Notes: generated from the letters alone by a model not told the origin. A stretch of DNA of 33,481 nucleotides from Prevotella sp. (GCA_016281055.1 JAEEHW010000084.1:1-33481); one strand, 5' to 3'. Counted from the stretch's first letter, positions 1 to 7,743 are shown. Made by a program: numbers and translations.

Positions 1-132
1 ATGCGTTGCAAAGGTAAGCGGATTTTTGAGAACCACCAAAAAGCAAGTCCGAAGTGTTAAAATCTAAAAGTGGTTGATATACAGAGGTTTATCTCTATGT
101 GTTTTTCATTATTTATGGTTGTTTAGAGGACT
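1..132. other. Window edge, downstream of the BspA-like gene
   Basis: No gene is supported. The BspA-like frame read past its TAG stop closes again at a TAA within eight codons, so there is no hidden continuation. A weak AGAGG/CTCT stem lies near 84-98. Confidence 0.4.
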
Positions 133-870
133 CTAAATACATTCCTCAAAAGCATAATTATTTATTTCCTTTACACTATTTGGAATAGTTATGGAATTAA
201 GGCTTGTGCATTTTAAAAAGGCATATTTACCAATGCTTGTCAAATTGTTGGAAAGGGTAATGGAAGAAAGATTTGAGCAATATGAGAAAGCAGCGTCTCC
301 TATGGTAGTCACGCTGTTGGGAATGGTGATGGTGTTAAGACTTGATTCCCTGAAAGCACTTTCTCCTATGGTCGTTAAGTTGCTGGGAAGGGTAATAGTG
401 TTAAGACTTATACATTCCCTGAAACTTTCTTTTTCAATGCTTGTGAGGCTTTCAGGTAAGCTAACGGAACTTAAGGCGTGGCATCGTTTGAATGTTCCTC
501 TCTCAATTTTTGTTATGCCTTCGGGTATGGTAACAGATTTAAGGTTCCTGCAGTCAGTGAATGCCCCTGCTTCTATACTTGTAATGGTATTTGGAAATGT
601 TATGGAAGTAATATAGGAAACGTTGAATGCACTGTTTCCTATACACGTTATGGTATAAACCTTATTGTCATAAGTAATTGTTGATGGGACGACAAAGTCT
701 CCTCCAGAATATTGTGCTCTGTATATTCCCGCCACCATATTTTCGGTGTCGAGCATATACTCTACGCCATTAATTTCATACTGTGTATTTCTATCAAAAT
801 CAGCATACGCATCGAGTCTTTCCCCCAAAGAAAGTAGGATTACAAGAAAGATAATGATTGATTTTTTCAT
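133..870 (-). CDS. BspA-like leucine-rich repeat surface protein, short form
   Basis: A 245-residue protein with an N-terminal signal sequence (MKKSIIIFLVILLSLG then a polar region). After a 50-residue leader domain come seven consecutive repeats of about 23 residues with the pattern xxIxIPxxVTxIGxxAFxxCxxL, the Treponema pallidum/BspA type of LRR (LRR_5). Proteins of this family are exported and in oral Bacteroidales mediate adhesion; the ligand here cannot be told. The last repeat stops after Ala-Phe-Glu-Glu-Cys-Ile at a TAG codon, about 5 residues before a repeat would end. There is no C-terminal sorting domain, so the protein may be truncated or may end naturally in a partial repeat. The gene is monocistronic and divergent from the CDF exporter, with a promoter near 1013-1042 that implies a leader of about 135 nt. 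The long plus-strand ORF across it is a shadow of the repeats. Confidence 0.85.
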   Translation of the reverse strand: MKKSIIIFLVILLSLGERLDAYADFDRNTQYEINGVEYMLDTENMVAGIYRAQYSGGDFVVPSTITYDNKVYTITCIGNSAFNVSYITSITFPNTITSIEAGAFTDCRNLKSVTIPEGITKIERGTFKRCHALSSVSLPESLTSIEKESFRECISLNTITLPSNLTTIGESAFRESSLNTITIPNSVTTIGDAAFSYCSNLSSITLSNNLTSIGKYAFLKCTSLNSITIPNSVKEINNYAFEECI

Positions 871-1012
871 ATTTCTCTGTTTTTATTAATTATACATTTA
901 GATTGATGCTCCTGTAGTAAGTTGGATATAATTCATAGATTGTTTCTTTTAAATTGTTATTATTACGATGTTTATTTAATAGGTTTATAAGTTAATTAGA
1001 CCTTTCTGAGTG

Positions 1013-1042
1013 CAAATATATATAAAAAAAAATACTGAACAA
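1013..1042 (-). promoter_or_regulatory. Bacteroidetes-type promoter of the BspA-like gene
   Basis: On the minus strand TTG (1042-1040) is followed after exactly 19 bases by TATATTTG (1020-1013), matching the Bacteroidetes -33/-7 consensus. Transcription would begin near 1006, leaving a leader of about 135 nt before the start codon at 870. Confidence 0.65.
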
Positions 1043-1142
1043 AATAATTTGAAAAAAAAGTTCTTTTGTTAAAAAATAATGAAAAAAAATGATAAATCCT
1101 TTCGTTAATTATATGTTGTGGAAAATCTTTTCTGCAATGATG

Positions 1143-1172
1143 TTGGAAAATGGAAGAAAAATTGTAATTTTG
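1143..1172 (+). promoter_or_regulatory. Promoter of the CDF exporter gene
   Basis: TTG at 1143-1145, a 19-base spacer and TAATTTTG at 1165-1172 match the Bacteroidetes consensus exactly. The ATG at 1192 lies 19 bases after the -7 box, so the 5' leader would be only about 12 nt. Confidence 0.7.
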
Positions 1173-1191
1173 CAGTTGAAAGACAGAAATC

Positions 1192-2076
1192 ATGAAAGAT
1201 AGAAACAAGGAAATATATAAGGTGACGCTTGTGGGTGGCACAGTCAATGTAGTGCTGCTCGTTTTCAAGTTTGTGGCTGGCATCATGGGCCACAGTGCTG
1301 CCATGCTGGCTGATGCGATACACTCGCTCAGCGACTTCGTTACCGATGCCATAGTGCTCGTTTTCGTGCATATCAGTGGCAAGCCAAAGGACAAGTCGCA
1401 CGACTATGGTCACGGCAAGTATGAAACGCTTGCCATGACCATCATCGGTGTGGCATTGCTCGGTGTTGCCGTGGGAATAGTATATAGTGGCGCTGTGAAG
1501 GTGGTGGCATGGATGCAGGGCGCTGTGCTGGAGGCTCCCGGAACGCTCGCGTTGTGGGCGGCACTGCTGTCGGTGATATTGAAGGAAGCAGTGTATCGCT
1601 ATTCCATGGTGAAGGCACGTCAGTTGGATTCGCAGGCAGTGGAGGCTAATGCGTGGCATCACCGCAGCGATGCATTGTCGTCAATAGGTACGGCGGTGGG
1701 CATCGGTGGCGCCATATTCCTCGGGGAACGCTGGACTGTGCTCGACCCCGTGGCGTCGGTCGTCGTGGGATTGTTTATTGTAAAGGTGTCTCTCGGCCTG
1801 TTGCGTCGTGGTATCGGCGACTTGATGGAGGAGTCGCTGCCTGACGACGTTGAGGCTGAGATGCTGAGGCTTGCTGCATCGGTGGATGGCGTGGCGGAGC
1901 CGCACGACCTTCGCACACGTCGCATAGGCAACCACTATGCCATAGAACTGCATATACTCATGGATGGAAACATTACACTGAATGAGGCACACGACAAAGC
2001 CTCAGAAGTGGAGGAACTTCTGAGGCTTCATTATGGAAACGATACCCACATTGCCGTACATGTGGAACCGAAATAG
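1192..2076 (+). CDS. Cation diffusion facilitator (zinc-type efflux protein)
   Basis: A 294-residue member of the CDF family, secondary transporters that export divalent metal ions from the cytoplasm in exchange for protons. Hydrophobic helices fill residues 10-205. The metal site is visible as His44-x3-Asp48 in the second helix (in AIHSLSDF) and His156-x3-Asp160 in the fifth (in AWHHRSDALSS); this His-Asp/His-Asp set is usual for Zn/Cd exporters. A HDYGHGKYE segment follows helix 2, as is common in the family. The C-terminal 85 residues form the soluble ferredoxin-like regulatory domain (LRTRRIGNHYAIELHILMDG). It has its own promoter with a very short leader and ends 5 bp from the convergent LytTR gene. 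The exact metal is an inference. Confidence 0.92.
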   Translation: MKDRNKEIYKVTLVGGTVNVVLLVFKFVAGIMGHSAAMLADAIHSLSDFVTDAIVLVFVHISGKPKDKSHDYGHGKYETLAMTIIGVALLGVAVGIVYSGAVKVVAWMQGAVLEAPGTLALWAALLSVILKEAVYRYSMVKARQLDSQAVEANAWHHRSDALSSIGTAVGIGGAIFLGERWTVLDPVASVVVGLFIVKVSLGLLRRGIGDLMEESLPDDVEAEMLRLAASVDGVAEPHDLRTRRIGNHYAIELHILMDGNITLNEAHDKASEVEELLRLHYGNDTHIAVHVEPK

Positions 2077-2081
2077 TTTCT

Positions 2082-3002
2082 TTATATACCCTTAATGGCT
2101 TTCTTGACTTGCGCCATGTTGCTGCGCGAGACAGGAAGTGAGTCATGACAATGGTTCATGACCAGATGCATGGAGCCGGATTGCGACACTACATGCTCCA
2201 CCTGTGCAAGGTTTACGAGGAAGGCACGGTGGCAGCGCACTATCATGGGATAGGGTCGCAGGTCATCCTCCAGTTGTTTTGATGTGGCGCGCAGCATGTC
2301 GGTGCGCACCTTGCCGTCGCATAGGCGATACACCTTGACGTAGTTGCCTACGGCTTCTATGTACAGCAGGTTTGAGATGTCAAGCGTGATGCTTTCGCTT
2401 GTGGTGCCCTTGAGCATCAGGTGACTTTCTGTAACCTTCACGGGCAGGGAGGTGTCAGACATCAGGGGAGCACTTGCTTCTTCACTGGGAGGACTGGGTA
2501 GGACAGGCTGCACCTGTATCTTCTTCAACTGCTCGTTAAGCATGCGCGTCTCCTCCAGTTCGGCCGCCAGGAATTTAATGCGGAATTTGAAACGCCAGTA
2601 CAGTCCGATGGCGAAAGAGCAGAAGGCGAGGATGACCAGTGTTTCGAGATAGTTGAACAATGACAGCTGGTTGCCCTCTATATAGTTGTTCATCACGAAG
2701 TGACGGTAAAGGCAGATAAACAGGGAAACTGTTGGAGTGTTGATGATTTGGAACAACATGTTGCGCCTTATGATGTAGTCGATGCCTCGTTTGTTGGTGT
2801 GTGGCATCTTAAACACATATTTCAGGATGGTGTCCGTCAGCATACATACGAGTATTCCCGGAAAGATAAACGCCAGCAGGTGTATGTATGTCTGCCATTG
2901 GCTGACATCAAACCCGAAAGGTTGGAACACGGTAAGTGCTCCAATGACAAACAGCGTGCTGAGAATGCGTATCTTTAGTGTTTCTTTCTGTCCTTGTTTC
3001 AT
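2082..3002 (-). CDS. Membrane-anchored LytTR-family transcriptional regulator
   Basis: A 306-residue protein with two parts. Residues 10-150 hold about four hydrophobic segments (ILSTLFVIGALTVF, LLAFIFPGILVCML, TVSLFICLYRHFV, LETLVILAFCSFAIGLYW), followed by a short coiled region (ELEETRMLNEQLKKIQ) and a proline-rich linker. Residues 200-306 are a LytTR DNA-binding domain, recognised by LDISNLLYIEAVGNYVKVY, the MLRATSKQLEDDL segment and RCHRAFLVNLAQV. There is no receiver domain, so it is probably a one-component membrane regulator rather than a histidine-kinase partner. Targets are unknown. The start at 3002 lies only 10 bases after a consensus -7 box, so the mRNA may be nearly leaderless. 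It converges on the CDF gene with a 5-bp gap and no separate terminator. Confidence 0.88.
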   Translation of the reverse strand: MKQGQKETLKIRILSTLFVIGALTVFQPFGFDVSQWQTYIHLLAFIFPGILVCMLTDTILKYVFKMPHTNKRGIDYIIRRNMLFQIINTPTVSLFICLYRHFVMNNYIEGNQLSLFNYLETLVILAFCSFAIGLYWRFKFRIKFLAAELEETRMLNEQLKKIQVQPVLPSPPSEEASAPLMSDTSLPVKVTESHLMLKGTTSESITLDISNLLYIEAVGNYVKVYRLCDGKVRTDMLRATSKQLEDDLRPYPMIVRCHRAFLVNLAQVEHVVSQSGSMHLVMNHCHDSLPVSRSNMAQVKKAIKGI

Positions 3003-3012
3003 TGCTTGTATG

Positions 3013-3043
3013 CAAAATTACGAATTATTTGCGAGAAAAACAA
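3013..3043 (-). promoter_or_regulatory. Promoter of the LytTR regulator
   Basis: The minus strand reads TTG (3043-3041), 20 bases, TAATTTTG (3020-3013). Only 10 bases separate the -7 box from the ATG at 3002, so the predicted transcript has about 3-5 leader nucleotides and no room for a Shine-Dalgarno site. Confidence 0.65.
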
Positions 3044-3108
3044 AGAATTTGTTTTAAATATGATATATGTGTGGGCATAAAGAATAAATTTATAATGTAG
3101 AGTGAGCA

Positions 3109-3142
3109 AAAGAAAAAGCAACCATCCTCACGGACAGTTGCT
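3109..3142 (-). terminator. Terminator of the FadL-like gene
   Basis: The minus strand has the stem AGCAAC/GTTGCT (3142-3137 and 3122-3117) with a 14-nt loop, followed by TTTTCTTTT. It lies about 35 bp beyond the stop codon of the outer-membrane protein gene. Confidence 0.6.
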
Positions 3143-3176
3143 CTTAATCAAAACCAATAAATGTATAAATATCGAG

Positions 3177-4715
3177 TTAGAAATTGATGTCTATGCCTAT
3201 GGCGCCAACACGGTTTGAGCGTGTGAAACTGTTCTGCACTCCTGTTGCATCCATGTTGGTTGTGTAATCGTCGTAGCATGTCTTGAAGTAAGCTGCATTG
3301 ACAGCCACTTTGTCTGTAATCTGATATTTCAGACCGAGACCATAGCTCCAAGAGTCAACCACGTATGATATGTCGTTGATGTATTCGTCAGTGTTTCCGT
3401 AGCGTGTTATCTGGAATCCGCCGCTGACAGTCAGTTTCTTTGTCACGTCCCACTCAGCACCGCCGAGGTATTCGTTAGTGCCGCTCTTGAGCATGTCGTT
3501 CTTGTTGTCGTAGCGTGTGGAAACGCCTGCCTCGTTCATCTTGTAGTATGTTTTTTTAGCAGCTTTGTCGTAGAAGTGGTGGTAGCCAGCGTTGACGCGT
3601 ACACACTCTACAGGACTATACTGCACGCCGAAAGCAAGGAGTGAAGGCTGGTCCTCACGTATTGATGTGCCGTCACGGAACACGTTCACTGCATCGATGG
3701 CATGAGCATCCTTGACTGTTGACTTGTTCTCCATGTTCATCTTTGTGCGGAACTCATACTTCACTGCAAAGTTGAATTTGTCAAGTTTCAAGTCGGCACC
3801 GAGGATTGGTGCAAAGCCCACACCGCTCTGGTCAGACTGAAGGTTTACGCCTTCGCGATATGACTCAACTGCCTGGAGTTTTCTTACTGAGGTGTAGCCG
3901 TTTATAATATCTGCTGGTATCTCCTGGCCAGCTCTTGCGTATGTTGCTATAGCTGCCTCATAATTCTGTGCTGCACCGTTGATATAAGGCTTAAGTTGGT
4001 CATAGTATTCCCCAAAGTCCACTCCGTTTGGATTCATACCATTGATAACCTTGATATTGTCAATCTTCGCTTTATATGTGGCAGAACCATAGAGCACACG
4101 GATGCCACCATATACAGAGAAATTGTCTGTAACCTTATAAGCCGCACCCATGGTGAAGCCAAAGTAATACTGCTTTCCCTGCATGTAGCTGCTGCAATCA
4201 TAGCCGTTGCAAATTACAGCGTTTGGTAGTCCTGCAGCAACTCCGAACTTATTCAGTCCTGCTGCAATCTGTCCCACTGCTCCCTCGAAAGAACCCAGTC
4301 CGTTGGCAAACTCACATTTGCCACCGCCGCCGGTAACAGAGAAATTAAACTGGAACGACCATTTGCCGGTATTGTAGGCTGCCTGTACAGAAGGTACGAA
4401 TGGTGCAGAGGCCTTGCCTTCGTATGTCTGAGGCTGACCGTCAAAGTCTTTTGACAACTGGAAGACAGGATTCGTTGTTTGGATGGTTCGTGTCTGCCAT
4501 GCTGCCTGCCAGTTTATTGATACATACTTTCCCTCGCCAAGGAGTGCAACGCCAGCTGGATTGCTGTACACTCCGTCTATGGCAATGGCACCCTCACGGG
4601 CTGGATTGCGTAGAAATGCCACGCTTTGGTTCGTGTTTGTCAGTATGCCTCCGGCATGACTGCTTGTGAATGTGGCTGCCGCAAGGGCAACGGTGATGAT
4701 AGTTTTCTTTGTCAT
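3177..4715 (-). CDS. OmpP1/FadL/TodX-family outer-membrane transport protein
   Basis: About 512 residues from the preferred start at 4715, where MTKKTIITVALAAATFTSSHAGG is a clean signal peptide; an upstream ATG at 4769 would add 18 charged residues and overlap the promoter dyad. The mature protein begins with the FadL-like hatch region (NPAREGAIAIDGVYSNPAG). It continues as alternating amphipathic strands typical of a 14-stranded barrel and ends in IGIDINF, a C-terminal phenylalanine as expected for BAM recognition. The family carries long-chain fatty acids and other hydrophobic compounds across the outer membrane; the substrate here is unknown. It is monocistronic, with a terminator at 3109-3142 and a perfect inverted repeat over its promoter. 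Confidence 0.88.
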   Translation of the reverse strand: MTKKTIITVALAAATFTSSHAGGILTNTNQSVAFLRNPAREGAIAIDGVYSNPAGVALLGEGKYVSINWQAAWQTRTIQTTNPVFQLSKDFDGQPQTYEGKASAPFVPSVQAAYNTGKWSFQFNFSVTGGGGKCEFANGLGSFEGAVGQIAAGLNKFGVAAGLPNAVICNGYDCSSYMQGKQYYFGFTMGAAYKVTDNFSVYGGIRVLYGSATYKAKIDNIKVINGMNPNGVDFGEYYDQLKPYINGAAQNYEAAIATYARAGQEIPADIINGYTSVRKLQAVESYREGVNLQSDQSGVGFAPILGADLKLDKFNFAVKYEFRTKMNMENKSTVKDAHAIDAVNVFRDGTSIREDQPSLLAFGVQYSPVECVRVNAGYHHFYDKAAKKTYYKMNEAGVSTRYDNKNDMLKSGTNEYLGGAEWDVTKKLTVSGGFQITRYGNTDEYINDISYVVDSWSYGLGLKYQITDKVAVNAAYFKTCYDDYTTNMDATGVQNSFTRSNRVGAIGIDINF

Positions 4716-4766
4716 TCTTTTCAGATAAATAGATTGTTCTATTTGCGCATTTTTGTTTTCGATGTG

Positions 4767-4799
4767 CAAAATTACTACAATTAGTTTAATTGTAGTAAT
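4767..4799 (-). promoter_or_regulatory. Perfect 13-bp inverted repeat overlapping the FadL-like promoter
   Basis: Arms ATTACTACAATTA (4771-4783) and TAATTGTAGTAAT (4787-4799) are exact reverse complements with a 3-bp centre. On the minus strand the dyad runs into TAATTTTG (4774-4767), a good -7 box, so a protein bound here would block RNA polymerase. No well-spaced -33 TTG is evident, as expected of a regulated promoter. The same dyad followed by TTTT could instead end transcription of the upstream amidotransferase/dipeptidase gene, whose stop is at 4847. Confidence 0.6.
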
Positions 4800-4846
4800 A
4801 ATTCAACTATTTTTCTGTTATGAATTAACAAATATTTATAAATTGC

Positions 4847-6634
4847 TTAGATTTCTCTTGATTGTGATACTTGTTTCATGATGCGTAACCAGTTGCCGCC
4901 CCATATTTTACGAATGTCGTCGTTGTTATAGTGGCGGCGTAGCAGTTGCATGGTGAAATTGATGCACTCTGATGCATCTGCCATGCCGGGCACACCGCCG
5001 TCACCGTCGAAGTCGGTGCCTATGCCTACATGGTCTATACCCATGATGCTGATGGCGTGTTCGAGGTGTGCCACTGCATCGAGGATGTCGGCTTCGCCGC
5101 TTGCGCGAAGAAAACCTGGATAGAATGTGGTGTGCGCCACACCGCCGTTACGGGCAAGGGCACGCAGCTGGTCATCGGTGAGGTTGCGTGGGTGGTCGCA
5201 CAGACTGCGGCAGTTGGAGTGCGAGCATACTATCGGTGTGCTGCTTATCTCCATGGCATCATAGAAACTCTTTTCGCCTGCGTGGCTGAGGTCAACCATG
5301 ATTCCGAGGCGGTTCATCTCCTTTATCACCTTCTCGCCAAACTGTGACACGCCGTTGTTCATTCCTGCCCCCTTGGCGGAGTCGCAGATAAGGTTGTCGC
5401 CGTTGTGGCACAGTGTCATGTATGCTATGCCACGATTGGCAAAGTGCTGCAGGTTGTTGATGGCGTCTTCGATGGCAAGTCCGTTCTCTATGCCGAGCAC
5501 TATGCTCTTCTTGCCGTCGCGTTTGTTGCGTTGCAGGTCTTCCTCTGTGCGTGCGAAGGCCAGACGGTCGGGCCTGCTCTCTACAATCTTTGTTATTTCG
5601 TCGAAGATGAAATCGGTGTATGCCTTCGGCGATTCTATGGGGAAGTGCACCAGTTCGCTGAATGGCTTTCCCTTGCGTTCCTCTGAGGCACCGTTGTTGT
5701 CCATGTATGGTTGTGGCAGGTAGCACACCATGAATGTGGCGTCGAGCCTTCCTTCCGTCATCTTGTGCATGTCAACAAGGATGCGTGGGTCGCGCTTGGT
5801 GAAGTCCACACCCTGATGGAAGAACATTGGTGTGTCGCAGTGTGTGTCGAGTGTCAGCAAACCGTCGTGCAGTCGCTGTGCCTGCCGGTATTCTGTGGCA
5901 CGCTGCACAAGCCACTGGAACAGCGGTAGTCCGTCTTCACCGAGCCATTCGGGATGCCACTGCACTCCGATGATACTTTTCTGTTCGGTGCTTTCCACGG
6001 CTTCCACTATGCAGTCGTCAGACATTGCCGCAGTGCGAAGGTGCGTGCCGGAATTGTCCACTGCCTGATGGTGGAATGAATTGACGGTTATCTTCTCCTC
6101 TTTATATATGTCATACAGCACAGTGCCTTGTTCTATCTTCACCGTGTGTGTTGGCTCGGAACGGTCGGCATCCTGAGAGTGCTTTATGATTGTGGAGTTC
6201 TTTATGTCTTGCATGACATGTCCGCCCAAGGCAATGACGAGTGTCTGGATACCACGGCAGATGCCGAGCATCGGCATCTGGCGGTTGAATGCAAGTCGTG
6301 TCAGAAGCAGTTCGGCACTGTCACGCACGGCGTTGATGTTTCCGAGTTTCATTGAAGGCTGTTCTCCCTGCCACAAAGGGTTGTGGTCGCCTCCCCCGGA
6401 GAGGATGACGGCATCAATGCGGTCGAGTGTCGTACTGATGGTTTGCGGGTCGTCTATCGGGGGTATGATGACAGGCACTCCACCTGCGGCTTCTACTTGT
6501 CGGCAGTATGCCTCGCGAATGGTGTGGTCTATGCCTTCGTGGTTGGCGGTGATACCGATGACAGGACGGTGGGGTGGGGTGGAGAGTGCTGTATAAGCCT
6601 TGTCTGTAAGTGATTGTAGGGAGAAGTCTTTCAT
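4847..6634 (-). CDS. Fusion of class I glutamine-amidotransferase-like (peptidase C26) hydrolase and M19 membrane dipeptidase
   Basis: A 595-residue two-domain enzyme counted from the ATG at 6634. An ATG at 6688 is in frame but lies inside a perfect hairpin, so I prefer the shorter form. Residues 20-255 resemble gamma-glutamyl-GABA hydrolase (PuuD-like, C26): SGGGDHNP, nucleophile Cys126 in LGICRGIQTL, and His227/Glu229 in GVQWHPEWLG. From about residue 260 there is a renal-dipeptidase (M19) zinc domain: DTHCDTP, GIENGLAIED, HNGDNLICDSAKGAG, VDLSHAGEKS, CSHSNCRSLCDHPRN and GIGTDFDGDGG. No signal peptide is seen, so it is probably cytoplasmic. The pair could remove a gamma-glutamyl group and then split the remaining dipeptide; that coupling is inference. 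It lies downstream of lrp, which may control it. Confidence 0.9.
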   Translation of the reverse strand: MKDFSLQSLTDKAYTALSTPPHRPVIGITANHEGIDHTIREAYCRQVEAAGGVPVIIPPIDDPQTISTTLDRIDAVILSGGGDHNPLWQGEQPSMKLGNINAVRDSAELLLTRLAFNRQMPMLGICRGIQTLVIALGGHVMQDIKNSTIIKHSQDADRSEPTHTVKIEQGTVLYDIYKEEKITVNSFHHQAVDNSGTHLRTAAMSDDCIVEAVESTEQKSIIGVQWHPEWLGEDGLPLFQWLVQRATEYRQAQRLHDGLLTLDTHCDTPMFFHQGVDFTKRDPRILVDMHKMTEGRLDATFMVCYLPQPYMDNNGASEERKGKPFSELVHFPIESPKAYTDFIFDEITKIVESRPDRLAFARTEEDLQRNKRDGKKSIVLGIENGLAIEDAINNLQHFANRGIAYMTLCHNGDNLICDSAKGAGMNNGVSQFGEKVIKEMNRLGIMVDLSHAGEKSFYDAMEISSTPIVCSHSNCRSLCDHPRNLTDDQLRALARNGGVAHTTFYPGFLRASGEADILDAVAHLEHAISIMGIDHVGIGTDFDGDGGVPGMADASECINFTMQLLRRHYNNDDIRKIWGGNWLRIMKQVSQSREI

Positions 6635-6658
6635 CTGGTTTTCGATAATAGAGTGAAA

Positions 6659-6707
6659 AGCGGAAAGTGAAAAACGAAGTTTTGTCATTCGTTTTTCACT
6701 TTCCGCT
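6659..6707 (-). terminator. Perfect 20-bp hairpin between lrp and the dipeptidase fusion gene
   Basis: Arms at 6659-6678 and 6688-6707 are exact 20-base reverse complements (AGCGGAAAGTGAAAAACGAA and its complement) with a 9-nt loop. On the transcribed minus strand the stem is followed by TTTTCAC, a weak U tract, so it may partly terminate lrp or protect the mRNA end. Within the arm GTGAAAA-like words recur. Confidence 0.55.
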
Positions 6708-6725
6708 TCCGCTGTTGGGTGGATG

Positions 6726-7199
6726 TTATTCTTCGTTGATATGTATTGGGAAGTCTCTCTTTATGCTCTGGTCGAGTGATATGAGCGTCTCGGTAGATAC
6801 CACGCCGTCGATAGACTGCAGTGTGCCGTTGAGCAGTTGCATGAGCTGTTCGTTGTCGCGCACGTAGAGTTTCACGAGCATGGTGTATGGACCTGTGGTG
6901 AAGTGACACTCCACTATCTCTGGTATCTTCTCCAGTTTCTTCACTACGTCCTTATACATAGAGCCGCGCTCCAGTCTTATTCCCACGTATGTGCATGTGC
7001 CATAGCCTACAGACTTTGGGTTTACGGAGAAACCGCTGCCTACTATCACACCCAGTTCCTTGAGGCGCTCCACACGCTGGTGAACGGCGGCGCGTGATAC
7101 GTCGCATGCCTCAGCCACATCTTTGAACGCTATGCGCGCGTTCTTTGAGAGTATTGACAGAATCTTTCTGTCGAGTTTGTCTATTTTTTCCATTGACAT
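6726..7199 (-). CDS. Lrp/AsnC-family transcriptional regulator
   Basis: A 157-residue protein of the usual Lrp length. Residues 4-60 form the AsnC-type helix-turn-helix (LDRKILSILSKNARIAFKDVAEACDVSRAAVHQRVERLKELGVI). Residues 68-150 form the RAM ligand-binding and oligomerisation domain (VGIRLERGSMYKDVVKKLEKIPEIVECHFTTGPYTMLVKLYV). Members sense amino acids and bind as octamers or hexadecamers. The downstream peptide-degrading fusion gene is a plausible target, by inference from position only. The promoter lies inside a perfect 20-bp inverted repeat at 7226-7272, which suggests autoregulation. Confidence 0.93.
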   Translation of the reverse strand: MSMEKIDKLDRKILSILSKNARIAFKDVAEACDVSRAAVHQRVERLKELGVIVGSGFSVNPKSVGYGTCTYVGIRLERGSMYKDVVKKLEKIPEIVECHFTTGPYTMLVKLYVRDNEQLMQLLNGTLQSIDGVVSTETLISLDQSIKRDFPIHINEE

Positions 7200-7224
7200 A
7201 TTTGGTAATGTTACGTTCTGAAAG

Positions 7225-7272
7225 CAAAAGTACTGCTTTTTGTTGGATTATGCAACAAAAAGCAGTACTTTT
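7225..7272 (-). promoter_or_regulatory. lrp promoter embedded in a perfect 20-bp inverted repeat
   Basis: Arms 7226-7245 and 7253-7272 are exact reverse complements (AAAAGTACTGCTTTTTGTTG and its complement) with a 7-nt loop. The minus strand TACTTTTG (7232-7225) is a consensus -7 box and TTG (7255-7253) is 20 bases upstream, so the two promoter elements fall one in each arm. The stem is flanked by T runs on both strands and can also act as a terminator for ybeY. Confidence 0.6.
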
Positions 7273-7304
7273 TTCATTATTTACGATAATTTTCTGACGT
7301 TTTG

Positions 7305-7730
7305 CTATTTTTGTGTTTCTTTGAGCATGGCGAGGGCTTTGTTTTCTGCCTGTTCCATTATCTCGCGTTCACCGGGTCCCTTGTCGTTGATGCCGCACAG
7401 GTGCAGTATGCCGTGTATGATGACGCGGTGCAGTTCCTCGTCGTAGTCTTTGCCGAACTGCTCCGCATTGGTGCGCACGGTGTCGAGTGATATTACGAGG
7501 TCGCCGTTTATCTGGTTGCCTTCGTCGTAGTCGAAGGTGATGATGTCTGTGTAATAGTCGTGCTGCAGATATTCGCGGTTCACCTCGAGTATCTTCTCAT
7601 CGTCGCAGAAGAGGTAGCCCACCTCTCCCACGGTCTTGCCGTATGTCTTTGCTACGCTGCGTATCCATGCCGTGGTGTCGCGCTTGCGTATCTTGGGCAT
7701 CTTGACGTTTTCTGCAGAGTATGTGATCAT
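7305..7730 (-). CDS. ybeY: Endoribonuclease YbeY, rRNA maturation factor
   Basis: A 141-residue UPF0054-family protein. The family is a zinc-dependent endoribonuclease needed for 16S rRNA 3'-end maturation and 70S quality control. Recognised by the core FDYDEGNQINGDLVISLDTV (residues 67-86) and the metal motif HRVIIHGILHLCGINDKG, with His106 and His110 as ligands. The third ligand position, His in the Escherichia coli HGxLHLxGYDH motif, is Asp116 here; I believe relatives in this phylum vary at the same place but did not check. The gene follows coaD after a gap filled with a 9-bp tandem repeat, and is followed by the lrp hairpin. Confidence 0.9.
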   Translation of the reverse strand: MITYSAENVKMPKIRKRDTTAWIRSVAKTYGKTVGEVGYLFCDDEKILEVNREYLQHDYYTDIITFDYDEGNQINGDLVISLDTVRTNAEQFGKDYDEELHRVIIHGILHLCGINDKGPGEREIMEQAENKALAMLKETQK

Positions 7731-7743
7731 TTCTTTTTCTTTT

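Larger units (their letters stand above)
871..1191. other. Divergent AT-rich intergenic region
   Basis: This 321-bp gap between the divergent BspA-like and CDF genes is very AT-rich, with A-tracts around 1021-1090. It holds the two promoters listed separately. I see no gene, RNA or repeat array in it. Confidence 0.6.

Noticed and set aside
191..616. Plus-strand ORF of 141 codons
   Set aside because: It is antisense to the BspA-like repeats; the minus frame has a signal peptide, promoter and clear LRR pattern.
6635..6688. Upstream start of the amidotransferase/dipeptidase fusion at 6688
   Set aside because: The extra 18 codons lie largely in a perfect 20-bp hairpin and do not resemble the family; the ATG at 6634 is preferred.
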